Shown here piece by piece: positions 53,401-63,540 of a stretch of 64,000 bases of DNA. The translations under genes were made by a program, and so were the position numbers. Positions within the stretch are counted from its first letter, which is position 1; each line of letters opens with the position of its first letter. The DNA comes from Azolla caroliniana. Its lineage: Eukaryota > Polypodiophyta. The notes under the pieces were generated by a model, which saw only the letters and a program-made list of their open reading frames with translations, searched no databases and was not told the origin of the DNA. Where the stretch lies: contig JBHGNT010000001.1 in the NCBI GenBank assembly GCA_043228905.1, positions 11,780,001-11,844,000 on the forward strand, given 5' to 3'.

Positions 53401-55310
53401 TCCTTGAGCCATCAAGCGCCCCATACTTGAATTGGTGGTTCACTGTGCCAAAGAAGAACGGCACATTACGCTTCATCCAGGACCTACAACCTGTTAATCA
53501 AGTGACAATTCGAAATGCCGGGGTCGGACCCAGCGTTGACGAATTCGCCGAGGCCTTCGCTGGAAGGTCTATTTATTCGATCGGTGATCTATACTCGGGG
53601 TATGATCAATTCCTACTACCTGTGGAGAGTAGGGACATCACAACGATGCGGACCCCTATCGGCCTATTGCGAATGTGTACCTTGCCACAAGGAGGCACTA
53701 ACTTTGTAGCCCACATGGTAAATGCAATGAACAAGGTATTGAGAGATTGCATCCCCGAGATCACCATGTCGTTCCTCGATGACATCCCCATAAAAGGGTA
53801 CTCTGAAGCGGAGAAAGATGAAACCTTGGACGAGGATGGGTGCAGACGTTTTGTGGCATATCCCATCTCGGATTGCGAGAAGGTTTTACAAAGACTCGAA
53901 GATGCACGCTTGACCTTCTCGGGTGAGAAATCGGCATTTGGCCAACTAGAGATTCTTGTGGTGGGACACTTGTGTGGGGCGTACGGATAGAAGCCATCCC
54001 CGGCAAAGGTGGACGCCATCACAGACATGAGGGAAGAATGTAAATCGCAAACAAAGGTGAGGCGATTTCTTGGCGCCTGTGCATTCTACCACATCTGGAT
54101 CCCGCACTATGCTCACCTAGTCGAGCCCTTGTATGGGCTACTCAAGAAGGGGTGGAAGTTCAAGTGGGAGGAAGAGCACATAGAGGCTCAAAGGAATGTT
54201 GGTAGCAATACCAACTTTACGAAAAGCCGTATACAAGGAAGGGGTGCCCATCTACGTGATGGTAGATATGAGTCCAACAGGGATCAGATGGGTCATAAAC
54301 CAAGAAGGAGAGGATGGTACACGCTACGCCATCCGGTTCAGAGCCAAGGTCTTAAGCGAGCGACAACGAGGATACACCCAAGTAAAACGTGAGCTTTTGG
54401 GTATTGTGTCCGCAGTAAAGGTAGATAAAGATTACCTAATCGGGTTAGAGGTGGTAATAGAGACGAATTGCCTTCCAATCCTAGGGATGGTTTCGGGATG
54501 TGCAACACCTGACCTAGCTATGCTAAGGTGGATTGCTTACATCAAATCAATGAACCCAGAGATTCACCACATTTCAGGGAAGAACAATGCCATGGCAGAT
54601 ATGCTATTGAGGGCAAGATTCGAGGACGAAAGCGACATCGTTTCTGAAGATGAGGATGTCGCTCTTGACTTCTTTAAGACGGCCCAAGCGTCTATAGATG
54701 ATCGAGATGTGCGAGTACTCCACACCTTCAACGAAAGTGAATACGAAGGGGAGTGGCTACACATTGGCAAGTTCTTAAGCTCAATGACGGTGGATAGTTC
54801 ATGGTCGAAGCAGGAAGCACAGAGAGTTCGAAAGAAAGCGTACAAGTACTTCCTACGAGGGGGATTCCTCTGGAGGCACCCGAAGAGAAGGGCGGGGATG
54901 CCACAACGAGTTCGTCATAAAGGAAGAAGACCAGACAACATTGGTATCTGAATTCCACGAGAGTCCTTGGGTGGGCCATAGAGGAACGTGGGCAACATTT
55001 GAGAAGTTAAAGGAGAAGTATTGGTGGCCGGGAATGTACAAGGATGTCACCCATTTCGTGGGGACATGTGAAAGCTGCCAGATACACTCCAACATACGCC
55101 ATATGGACGAGTTGCACCCGACCTACCCACTCACCATACACTTCAAATGGATGGTGGATTTGGTTTCGATGCCGATGGGAGTGGGCCAAGTGAAATATTT
55201 GGTGCTAGCAAGAGAAGATGTAACAAACCAAGTAGAAGGGCGAGCCTTAGCAAACAAAACGACGGCGGGGGTGTGTAAATTCTTACTCGAGGATGTCATC
55301 TACCGGTATG

Positions 55311-55398
55311 TGTTGGAAGCGAGGTCGTGTCGATGCGGAAGATCAAGAAGCATTCAGTTCTGTTCTGAGTACCTGCGTATGAGAGATTGTAGGTCGTT

Positions 55399-55433
<35 letters not shown>

Positions 55434-55610
55434 AAGAGGCACAAAAGACACTCTATTTCATAAAGCAGTAATACAACAACCAACCTCACAAAGAGGTTAC
55501 AAGGTCACTATATATAGTGACCGACTTAGGGCAACTACCCTTTATGCTAATTACATAAATGGCCAAAACGGGATAGTGTGAATACGTCCATTATACACAT
55601 GTATTCGACA
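55311..55610 (-). repeat. Element D 3' LTR
   Basis: It has TGTTGGAAGC...ATTCGACA ends. It includes a longer (GA)n and a perfect 20-bp palindrome with a TATATA core at 55503-55522. Next to it, 55611-55620 on the minus strand is the polypurine tract (ACGGGGGAG). Confidence 0.95.
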
Positions 55611-55803
55611 CTCCCCCGTAATGGGCGTATACATGGGTTATCTAAGATTACAGGTATAGACTTAGGTTCTCGGACATATCAGCTTTGTTCGGGTCGGCAG
55701 GGTCCGAAGGCAGAAGACCGAACTGGTCGGGTCGGAACAGTTGAAGCCGATCATTAAGGAACTGATGTCGGTTGTCGGGAACCATCCTGCTCTGTGTCCG
55801 GCT

Positions 55804-56493
55804 CTAACCGGACTGGTTTGTCGTTACGCCCATCTGATGCCGAAGAGACCGAAAACGGTCTGCCGAAAGACACTTGGTCATTCCATCTGCGACATTGTCG
55901 GTTGTGGATATTTTCTCTAGACCGATTTTCCCTGAAATGACGCAGTCCCGAACGAAGTGATATCGAACGTCGATATGTTTGGAGGCGTTGTGGTGAACCG
56001 GATTTTTCGACAAGGCAACAGCACCTTGACTGTCGCTGTAGACAACTGGAGCCGAGTCATGGTCGACTTGTCGAAACGTGTGCGCCAGCCGACCGAGCCA
56101 CAAAGCTTCTTTTGCTGCGTCGGACGCAGCTACATATTCTGCTTCGGTCGTTGAGGTCGCTGTGCACTCCTGAAGTTTCGACTTCCACGAGATTGCTCCA
56201 TTGCCGAATTTGAAGCAGTATCCGGTTGTTGATTTCCGACTGTCTATACAGCCGGCGAAGTCCGAGTCGGTGTAACCGACTACGCCTGAGGTTCGGTTCG
56301 GACCAAAAAGAATGCCGTGGTCTTTTGTGCCAGCCAGATATCTGAACACATGCTTGACTGCGTTCCAATGCGATCGGCCAGGATTGTGCATAAATCTGCT
56401 GACGACTCCTACGGCGTGAGAAATATCAGGCCGTGTCGCGACCATCAGGTACATAAGGGAGCCGACTGCCGGTGCATACGGTACCGACTTCAT
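55804..56493 (-). pseudogene. Element D RNase H end of the polyprotein
   Basis: An open segment of 229 codons has VPYAPAVGSLMYLMVATRPD, VGYTDSDFAGCIDSRKSTTG, STTEAEYVAASDAAKEALWL and HIDVRYHFVRD, the standard copia RNase H. It is out of frame with the upstream gag-protease ORF, which it overlaps by four bases near 56490, where a deletion joined the two parts. Confidence 0.9.
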
Positions 56494-57926
56494 ATCTTCC
56501 CCCTCCGGACCGGATGTCGGGCAGTCTCGCAGAATTGGTGATCGGAGAAGGAGAGTTTGGGGAGGTATCCGGCTCTAGATAGGTGCGTGATGCCGGCCTT
56601 GCTGAGGTGTCCTAATCTTCGGTGCCATAGTGATGACACAGGAATATCCACCAAGAACAGGTTACCCTCTCTGAGCGTAACATGTAACGGATACAGTGAG
56701 TGTATCTTGGGTCCTCTAGCAAGCAGGAGGTTCCCCCTGTGGAGTGTCCACCCTCCCGAAGAAAAACCGGCACGAATGCCGTCTTCATCTAGTTGTCCGA
56801 CTGAAATCAATGGCCTTGAGAGCTCGGGTACATGTCGGACATTGTGGAGTACAAGTGTAGAGCCACCTGCAAGGTTGAGCTCTACTGTGCCGATTCCGAC
56901 GATGTCACAGTGTTGCGAGTTGCCGACCCGAACTGAGTCGGAGTGACGGATCGTATATTGCCGAAATTGGGATCGATGAGGAGTCACGTGAAATGACGCA
57001 CCCGAATCTAAGAGCCATGTGCTCGATTCTTCAGTCGTGAGTAGAACTTCTGATCCGACTGGATTTTCGATTGATAGTATATTCGGGTCGTCCGGTAGTA
57101 CATCAGCTGAGAAGCTGACGTGATTGATCTCCTCATGCCGGCCACTCTTCTTGTTGTTCTTGTTCTTGAGTGCGCGGCAGTCGGCTTTGATGTGTCCGGG
57201 TTTCTTGCAATAGTTGCAGATTCGGTTATCCCGTGACTGGCTCCGTCTTCGCTGATTGTTCGGCGGCCGTGAGGAATCTCTTCCTCGTGTGTTCGATCGG
57301 TCTGTCGAACCTTGTACTACATAAGCGTCGTCTGTTGAGTCTTTGGCGAAAGACTTTCTCCGAGCTGCTTCGGTCAGGATTGCGCTCGTGACTTCGGAGT
57401 ATTTAACAGCCGTGATTGACGCGTTGCACACGGTTGTGACGAAAGTTTCCCATGATGAGGGAAGGCTGCTCATGAGTATCATTGCTCTGAGTTCATCCTC
57501 GATTGCCGTCCCCTGTGACGAGATTTGGGAGCTTATGCTTTCGTACTCATTGAGGTGTGCTTGAACCGAGTCGGATTCTTTCATCCGCAAGTTGTAGAGG
57601 CGCCGGATCAGAAACATCTTCGTTGCGGCGACCTTCTTTTCGTAAGTGTCCGACAGTGTTTTCCACAGTTCGAATGCTGTCGTACACGATTGCACCGTAA
57701 AGTATACCGATTCCGATAGGTGCATCCGAATCGTGGCGCGGACGATTCTGTCCAGCTTCTGCCACTCAATTGGTTTGTATCCTTCTGGAGGTTCTTCATT
57801 TTCGATGGGATCGATTTGCCCCTTGACTATGAGATAGTCCTGCATTTGTTCCTTCCAGAAGTTAAAGTTCGATCCATCGAACTTTCGTAGACTCATTTCT
57901 GACGAGCCGGATGTTGATGCCATCAA
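56490..57926 (-). CDS. Element D gag-protease with truncated pre-integrase region
   Basis: The ORF is 478 aa. It has a gag of UBN2 type (FDGSNFNFWKEQMQDYLIVKG), a CCHC knuckle CNYCKKPGHIKADC and a protease WLLDSGASFHVTPH with intact DSGA. It ends with LWHRRLGHLSKAGITHLSRA and DHQFCE, where the normal protein would continue into integrase. The last dozen residues after DHQFCE come from RNase H-side DNA in a wrong frame. It could still make gag and protease. Confidence 0.88.
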   Translation of the reverse strand: MMASTSGSSEMSLRKFDGSNFNFWKEQMQDYLIVKGQIDPIENEEPPEGYKPIEWQKLDRIVRATIRMHLSESVYFTVQSCTTAFELWKTLSDTYEKKVAATKMFLIRRLYNLRMKESDSVQAHLNEYESISSQISSQGTAIEDELRAMILMSSLPSSWETFVTTVCNASITAVKYSEVTSAILTEAARRKSFAKDSTDDAYVVQGSTDRSNTRGRDSSRPPNNQRRRSQSRDNRICNYCKKPGHIKADCRALKNKNNKKSGRHEEINHVSFSADVLPDDPNILSIENPVGSEVLLTTEESSTWLLDSGASFHVTPHRSQFRQYTIRHSDSVRVGNSQHCDIVGIGTVELNLAGGSTLVLHNVRHVPELSRPLISVGQLDEDGIRAGFSSGGWTLHRGNLLLARGPKIHSLYPLHVTLREGNLFLVDIPVSSLWHRRLGHLSKAGITHLSRAGYLPKLSFSDHQFCETARHPVRRGKI

Positions 57927-58511
57927 ATTCGGTTTCGGTTGACGAAGCTCGGTTCGGAGTTGACTGTGAACCTTGTTGGAGTGCAGCCGGTTGGCTCACC
58001 CGATATCGTTCTAGTCGGATTTGAACCCGAGTCGGTTCGGCTTCGGATATATGTATTGTTGAACTTGCTCGAATTGACTCCGGTAACTTGAGGGACAGAA
58101 CCGACTGGTCTTCCCGAATGTCGCCGAGTCGGAGTGAGCCCGGTTCGCTTCGGATATATATGCCGAATACCGATTATTGAAACCGATTATCTGGACCGAT
58201 TCGGCTTCGGGTGACTGCAGCGACAAGAGAGACGGATCCGACTGATCCTCCCGAATGTCGATCAGCCAGATGAAGCACGAATTTGGGTTGTTGTCAAAGT
58301 TGCACAAGGGGATTTCACCTCGAGCGGTTACGATCACAAGGGACAGAGTACAACCTGCTGGCTTACTCCAAGCAAGGGGATCTAACGCGATGAGGTGCAA
58401 ACCTCGTTTTTGTTCTTCTTCTCTCTTTCTTCGAATGACGCGAATACTGTGCAGGCCGTGATGAAGTGAAGAACCGAATGCTGTGCAGGCGGTGATGACG
58501 GCCGAACCTCT

Positions 58512-58523
58512 GCTCTGATACCA
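58512..58523 (-). promoter_or_regulatory. Element D primer-binding site (tRNA-iMet)
   Basis: The minus strand reads TGGTATCAGAGC two bases inside the 5' LTR. A leader of about 580 bp (57927-58511) with no long ORF separates it from gag. Confidence 0.92.
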
Positions 58524-58525
58524 GA

Positions 58526-58813
58526 TGTTGGAAGCGAGGTCGTGTCGATGCGGAAGATCAAGAAGCATTCAGTTCTGTTCTGAGTACCTGCGTATGAGAG
58601 ATTGTAGGTCGTTGCACAGAGAGAGAGAGAGAGACAAAGAGGCACAAAAGACACTCTATTTCATAAAGCAGTAATACAACAACCAACCTCACAAAGAGGT
58701 TACAAGGTCACTATATATAGTGACCGACTTAGGGCAACTACCCTTTATGCTAATTACATAAATGGCCAAAACGGGATAGTGTGAATACGTCCATTATACA
58801 CATGTATTCGACA
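58526..58813 (-). repeat. Element D 5' LTR
   Basis: It is the partner of 55311-55610, with a shorter GA tract. The palindrome is at 58706-58725. Confidence 0.95.
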
Positions 58814-59660
58814 GTATGGATGTGTGGGAAAGATAGTGGACGACAGAGGAGAGCTGAACGCTCACGAAGCTACAGAGCTCTTTGACCGACTTGGAGTGAA
58901 GCTCTCTCTCATGACCGCTTATAACCCGGAGGCTAATGGAAAGATAGAACGCGGACACGGGCCTATCGTAAAAGCCATTGTACGAGCTTGTGATGGGTGA
59001 GTCGGGAATTGGCCTCGGTTACTACCTTATGCCTTGTGGGCCGATAGAACAACTCATAGCTCAGTTATAGGTTTCATGTCAACTGAACTCATGTACGGAC
59101 AAAAGCCGGTGATGCCCATTGAAGACACGATCGCTTCATGGGTAGCGATGCTGTGGGAAAACGAGATGACTTGAGAAGAGCTTCTAGCCAAAAGGATAAG
59201 GCAACTTGAGAGAAGACCCGAAGACTTGGAGTTGGCAAAGGAGAGGTTAGAAGCGGCTAGGCTAAGTAACAAAGCCCAATTCGACAAGACACACTGACTA
59301 CGCCCTCGGAAGATCGAAGAAGGAGATTGGGTGATTGTATATGATAGTAGTCTCGACAATCAACATAGCTCGATGTGGAAATTCGCAAAACGATGGTTCG
59401 GGTCGTACGTGGTAACGAGTGCAAACGATAATCCTACCTACCATCTCGCTGAACTCGATGGAACTAAGCTGGTTGTACTGATAGCCAGGAAGTGGGTCAA
59501 AATCTTCAAAAAGCGACACGACAAGGAGCCAAACCTCGATGACTTTGACGAAGATAAAGGCGAGCAAACAACAAGCCACGGGGTCAATGAGGAGGAGGAA
59601 ATGAACTATTGACCACCCACAACTCACCATTCTTGGCACATACCGGAGGATGTGCGGTTT

Positions 59661-59672
59661 GGTGGGGGTGGA
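59661..59672 (+). promoter_or_regulatory. Element A polypurine tract
   Basis: GGTGGGGGTGGA sits directly before the 3' LTR. The counterpart in C differs by one base. Confidence 0.8.
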
Positions 59673-61541
59673 TGTCGTGATGTGGCGTGCTCGAGAGTGG
59701 GAAAAATCGGCGAAAGGGGGGTCAAAATGTGCATGTGCAATGAGTGTGCACACAAAGGTGATTAATTGTGCATATGCAAAATAAAAAGGAAAAGAAAGGG
59801 TGGAAAAGAGGTATAGAAGCTCATGCAAAAAGTAAGAGAGAGGAGAGATAAAAGGCAGAGGGGAGACAGGCTATGAATTTATAGAGATAGAATTAATATA
59901 AGAGAGAGTTAGTAGGATAGTGGATAGTCACATTGACTACTAGCTAAAGGTGCACGGTTCAAATATAGTCTTACAGTGTATCATGATTTAAGGAATTTTA
60001 TTCCTTTTTCATTAAAGACAAAATTGGCGACCCCCCTTCCCCTTTTTCCTATAAAAGGAGGTCGAGGGGGGCTCATTCGGGAGGACGTTTTGGGGAGGAG
60101 GAGACTATCGCCAATTTTCCTTCGAAGCTCTTCATCTTCTTATTCACCACTTCTCTTCATCTCCTACCCCTTCATCCCCCCATTGCCACGTGCTCGTCTT
60201 CTTCGCGTCGGCACTCGAAGTGCTCGTGAGCCCAAGCTTCGTTGGTTCGACGTTGCTCCGCCCCGTTTGTCGTTGCGAGTCGTTCGGGTGGTCGTGGTTC
60301 GTTGGGATTGGCATTTTGGTGGTGCTCGTGTGTTCATCTTCGCCGTGTTCGGATTTGCTTTTGTCTCTAAGGGCATTTAATATTTATGTTTTGATTGAGC
60401 TTGTGGTTAACTATAAGTTGCCATTGTAAACAAAACCTTATTTTATAAAGGGCCCTCTTGCGTTGGAATCGAACACGTATTTATCTCATTGGTCGATATC
60501 ATCCGTGTTTCTTTCTCTCCTTCTTTCTTTATTCGTGTCTTCCTTGTACGTTTGGCTATCTTGTGACGAGGGAGCGTTTCGGGCGTGCCCATGCACCTCT
60601 CCTCCTCATAAAGACATACGAGTATTTGTGCATGTGTTTGTGTCTTCCGTGTACGTTTGGCCGTCTTGTAACGAGGGACCGTTTCGGGTTCGCCCATGCC
60701 CCTCTCCTCCTCATAAAGGCGTATGAGCATTTTGTGCGTGTGTTTGTCTTTCTTATACGTTCGGCCATCTTGTGACGAGGGGACCGTTCGGGCTTGCCCA
60801 TGCACCTCTCCTCCTCATAAAGGTGTACGAGCATTTGTGTGTGTGTTTGTGTCTTCCTTATACGTTCGGCCGTCTTGTGACGAGGGAGCGTTTCTGGTGT
60901 GCCCATGCACCTCTCCTCCTCATAAAGACGTACGAGCATTTGTGTGTGTGTTTGTGTCTTCCTTGTACATTCGGTCGTCTTGTGACGAGGGACCGTTTCG
61001 GGCTTGCCCATGCACCTCTCCTCCTCATAAAGGCGTACGAGCATTTTGTGTGTGTGTTTGTGTCTTCTTTGTACGTTCGGCCGTCTTGTGACGAGGGGGC
61101 ATTTCGGGCGTGCCCATGCACCTCTCCTCCTCATAAAGACGTACGAGCATTTGTGCATGTGTTTTGTGTCGTCCTCGTACGTTCGACGTCTTGTGACGAG
61201 GGAGCGTTCGGGCGTGCCCATGCACCTCTCCTCCTCATAAAGACGTACAGACATTTGTGTTTGTGTTATCGTCCCCTTGTGCGTTCATGTTGCGTGCTCA
61301 TCTTGTTTGTACCCTTTTGGTCACTTGGCTCGCGCGGTGATCTCGCAAGGTCGATGAGTCGTGATCAACGAGAGCCACCGGCCTCACAAAACAAAGGGCA
61401 ACGAGACCCTGCTCGGGAAGGGGTCGGGGAGTAGTATTGTCGTCACGCAAACCTCGGGTCTTCTCTATCCCTTGAGTACTCCGTAGTCCAAGACCGTCGT
61501 GGTCCCGCCCAAGTAACACACGTGTGCGAAACTTCATGACA
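59673..61541 (+). repeat. Element A 3' LTR (1869 bp)
   Basis: It aligns with 37021-38551 over its whole length, with many substitutions and a short insertion near 60140. A TATA box lies at 60050-60057. It is longer mainly because the tandem array at about 60536-61260 has seven units, not four. Confidence 0.93.
60536..61260 (+). repeat. Tandem array in the A 3' LTR, seven units of about 105 bp
   Basis: Seven occurrences of the CCTCTCCTCCTCATAAAG core were counted at spacings of about 100-110 bp. Reading frames through the array give repeated peptides on both strands; these are consequences of the period and not genes. Confidence 0.9.
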
Positions 61542-61545
61542 ACGG

Positions 61546-62360
61546 GTTCATTGGCTACAAGAGAACTGAGGATGATGTATCGCAAATGCACTATCTTGCA
61601 AGATGATTGCCCGTGAGGGAAAGCATGTAATAACAATACAATATTCAACCATGTGAATTTCCACAAAAAATGCCACGAGCCTTCTTGACCCATAATAACT
61701 TGTTCGATCGACTAGTAGGGAGAAGGTAAAAAGTAACACTAACATATAATACGGCCTAATAACATGTATACTATTGGTATCTTTTAAACTATCATCACCC
61801 GTGGTCCAGAAATAGTACAGTTACCACCTAATAATTTACTTATTGTTCATTCCTTGATAATTAATTTTAACAATTGCCTAATCCCATGTGGAATCATCAC
61901 CTTTGGTTCTTTAAATATCTCGTTCCTTTGATATGATTTTTGCTTATAGATTTATCATTCTACACAATTTCCATTTGATGTGGCGCAAAATCATTGGCCA
62001 AAAGGAAGAGTACGGTGATGTGATGTGAATCCATTGGTCACAGAGAAGGGAGTGGTTAGTTTGGTAAAAACCCATTAATTAAATCCAAAAAAGGAAATAT
62101 TTGGCCATAAGAGAGAAGCATGGGCGAACAACTTTTCATCAACTAGGATTTTTTAAAGGGAAAAACATAAGTTAGATCGAACCCTAGCATGAAATTTCAA
62201 CTAGCTATGAAAAACCATTTATACCACTTGCATCGTTCATGTCATTTACAATCTTGATATGTTTAGAAATTGGTAAAAAATCATAGACCTACCCTCATCT
62301 CTCTCTCTTTATGAGATTAACCCACGTCTTTTACGACTCTGTTTTTGGAATTGCCATGGA
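61546..62360. other. AT-rich intergenic DNA, no gene seen
   Basis: This is flanking DNA to the right of element A. No ORF, repeat array or element end was recognised. Confidence 0.55.
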
Positions 62361-62369
62361 TACCCATGG

Positions 62370-63540
62370 AATGCTTGATTTAGCATAGAGGAGTTCACCA
62401 ATGACTCAGATATCATATTTCTTGTTGAAACATGGGAGCATGATACTCAAAGGATTCAAGGTTTAGGAAACTATAATGTGCACTCTTTGATATGGGAGAA
62501 AAACCCAAGACAAAGAAGAGGACAAGGAGGGGTGACGTGTTTCATTAAGAAGGAAATAGAGAAATATGTGTCAATCATAAAAAATGATGAACATAAATGC
62601 TACATATGGCTTAAAATAGAAACACCTAATGATTTGCCCACTTTTGTAGTTGGATGTTATATTCCTCATCAAGATTCTACCTTTTATGCTTGTTTGGATC
62701 AAGATCAACCTTTTGCCAATCTAGAAGATAATGTTGCTTATTTCAAATCTAAAGGGGACGTTACTGTCTTTGGTGACATGAATGCTTATACAAGAAGTTT
62801 CCAACTTCATTCACAAGAATCTTTCATGCCACATATCTCAAGGATGCAAGAGGATATGCAAATGTATAGCCGCTCTTCTAGCAATGAAAAAGATCCGAAC
62901 CAATTTGGGAAGTTACTCCTACAAATGTACAATAGTATCGAATTGCTTATTGCAAATGGTGTTTCCTTATGGCCCAACACTAATGGTTTTACATGTAGAA
63001 AACACAACGGAAATAGTGTGATTGACTATGTGCTACTTTCCGAAGGTATTTTGGATCGTATACATAACTTTTCACTTGGTGAATGGACACCAAAATCCAA
63101 TCATAAGGCTTTATGTATTGATCTCAAATGTATGCATAGGTTTGATTGTGAGAAGGCCATTGAAGATAAGAAACAACCGCACTTGAGCATGAACCTTAAG
63201 TGAGTGCCCATGTATTCTAAGATGGTTGAGGATATGCTACAAATGACAAAGATACAACATGGCGCCACACTAGAATGCAAATGGGAAGCTTTTAATAAAG
63301 CCATTCTCTCTTGTACAAACAAATGTTATTCGACCAACCGCACATCTTGGAAATGCACCAAGAAATTTAGGAAAAAATAGTTTGATAAAGAATGTTGTGA
63401 AGCTCGAAAGTGCCTTATGGTTTTGGATGTAGTTAAGGATAAAGAAAATTACCAAAAGCATTTGCATGAGTATATAAAGGCTTATTCAAAGAAAGAGACG
63501 AATATGGGAAGTTACTCAACAATTTCTCCAAACGCAAGAG
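62370..63540 (+). pseudogene. Remnant of a second LINE: endonuclease domain and linker
   Basis: The main open segment (62478-63203) encodes an endonuclease/exonuclease/phosphatase-type domain. It shows RGQGGVTCFIKKEIEKY, VVGCYIPHQDSTFY, VFGDMNAYT and NSVIDYVLLSEG, then SNHKALCIDL. The frame extends upstream (DIIFLVETWEHDT near 62410), and downstream through a TGA at 63201 into a linker with further stops. No RT is seen before the window becomes featureless. It is clearly unlike the LINE at 20254-26648 and more diverged, so it belongs to another clade; I cannot name it. Confidence 0.7.

Larger units (their letters stand above)
55311..58813 (-). mobile_element. Element D: internally deleted copia retrotransposon
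   Basis: The element is 3503 bp with LTRs 55311-55610 (300 bp) and 58526-58813 (288 bp). They appear identical except for a 12-bp difference in a GA repeat. The target duplication GTATG is at 55306-55310 and 58814-58818. The interior keeps the leader, gag, protease, start of the pre-integrase region and RNase H. Integrase core and nearly all RT are missing. It cannot move on its own, but near-identical LTRs show it inserted recently, presumably with proteins supplied by a full element. Confidence 0.95.
52620..59612 (+). pseudogene. Element A pol (RT, RNase H, integrase), decayed and split by element D
   Basis: The open segments align to C pol. The N-terminal spacer (52680-53144) stops at TGA 53145-53147. 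RT (53148-53987) shows GILEPSSAPY, YSGYDQF, LPQGGTN and SFLDDIPIKG, then TAG at 53988-53990. RNase H (54009-54900) has a frameshift near 54195 and another near 54907. The integrase zinc region (HRGTWATFEKLKEKYWWPG, CESCQ) reaches 55310, where D is inserted. The integrase core resumes at 58819 (YRY joined to GCVGKIVDDRGEL) and has further stops at 58998, 59172 and 59295. The C-terminal part (FAKRWFGSYVV) ends at 59612. Confidence 0.92.
37021..61541 (+). mobile_element. Element A: old Ty3/gypsy-like retrotransposon, host of the nest
   Basis: The LTRs are 37021-38551 and 59673-61541, both TGTCG...CGACA-like at the ends (the right end has decayed to ATGACA). The 4-bp target duplication ACGG sits at 37017-37020 and 61542-61545. 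Removing B/C (38735-50600) and D (55311-58818) leaves about 9.1 kb in the order LTR, primer site, gag, protease, RT, RNase H, integrase, polypurine tract, LTR. The coding parts align with young element C throughout, but A carries at least five in-frame stops and two frameshifts. The LTRs differ at many positions and in tandem-repeat number. A is therefore the oldest layer of the nest and inactive. Confidence 0.95.

Noticed and set aside
60556-61254. 232-codon minus-strand ORF with a repeated peptide
   Set aside because: It is a product of the 105-bp tandem array in the A LTR; similar ORFs occur on both strands and in both LTRs.
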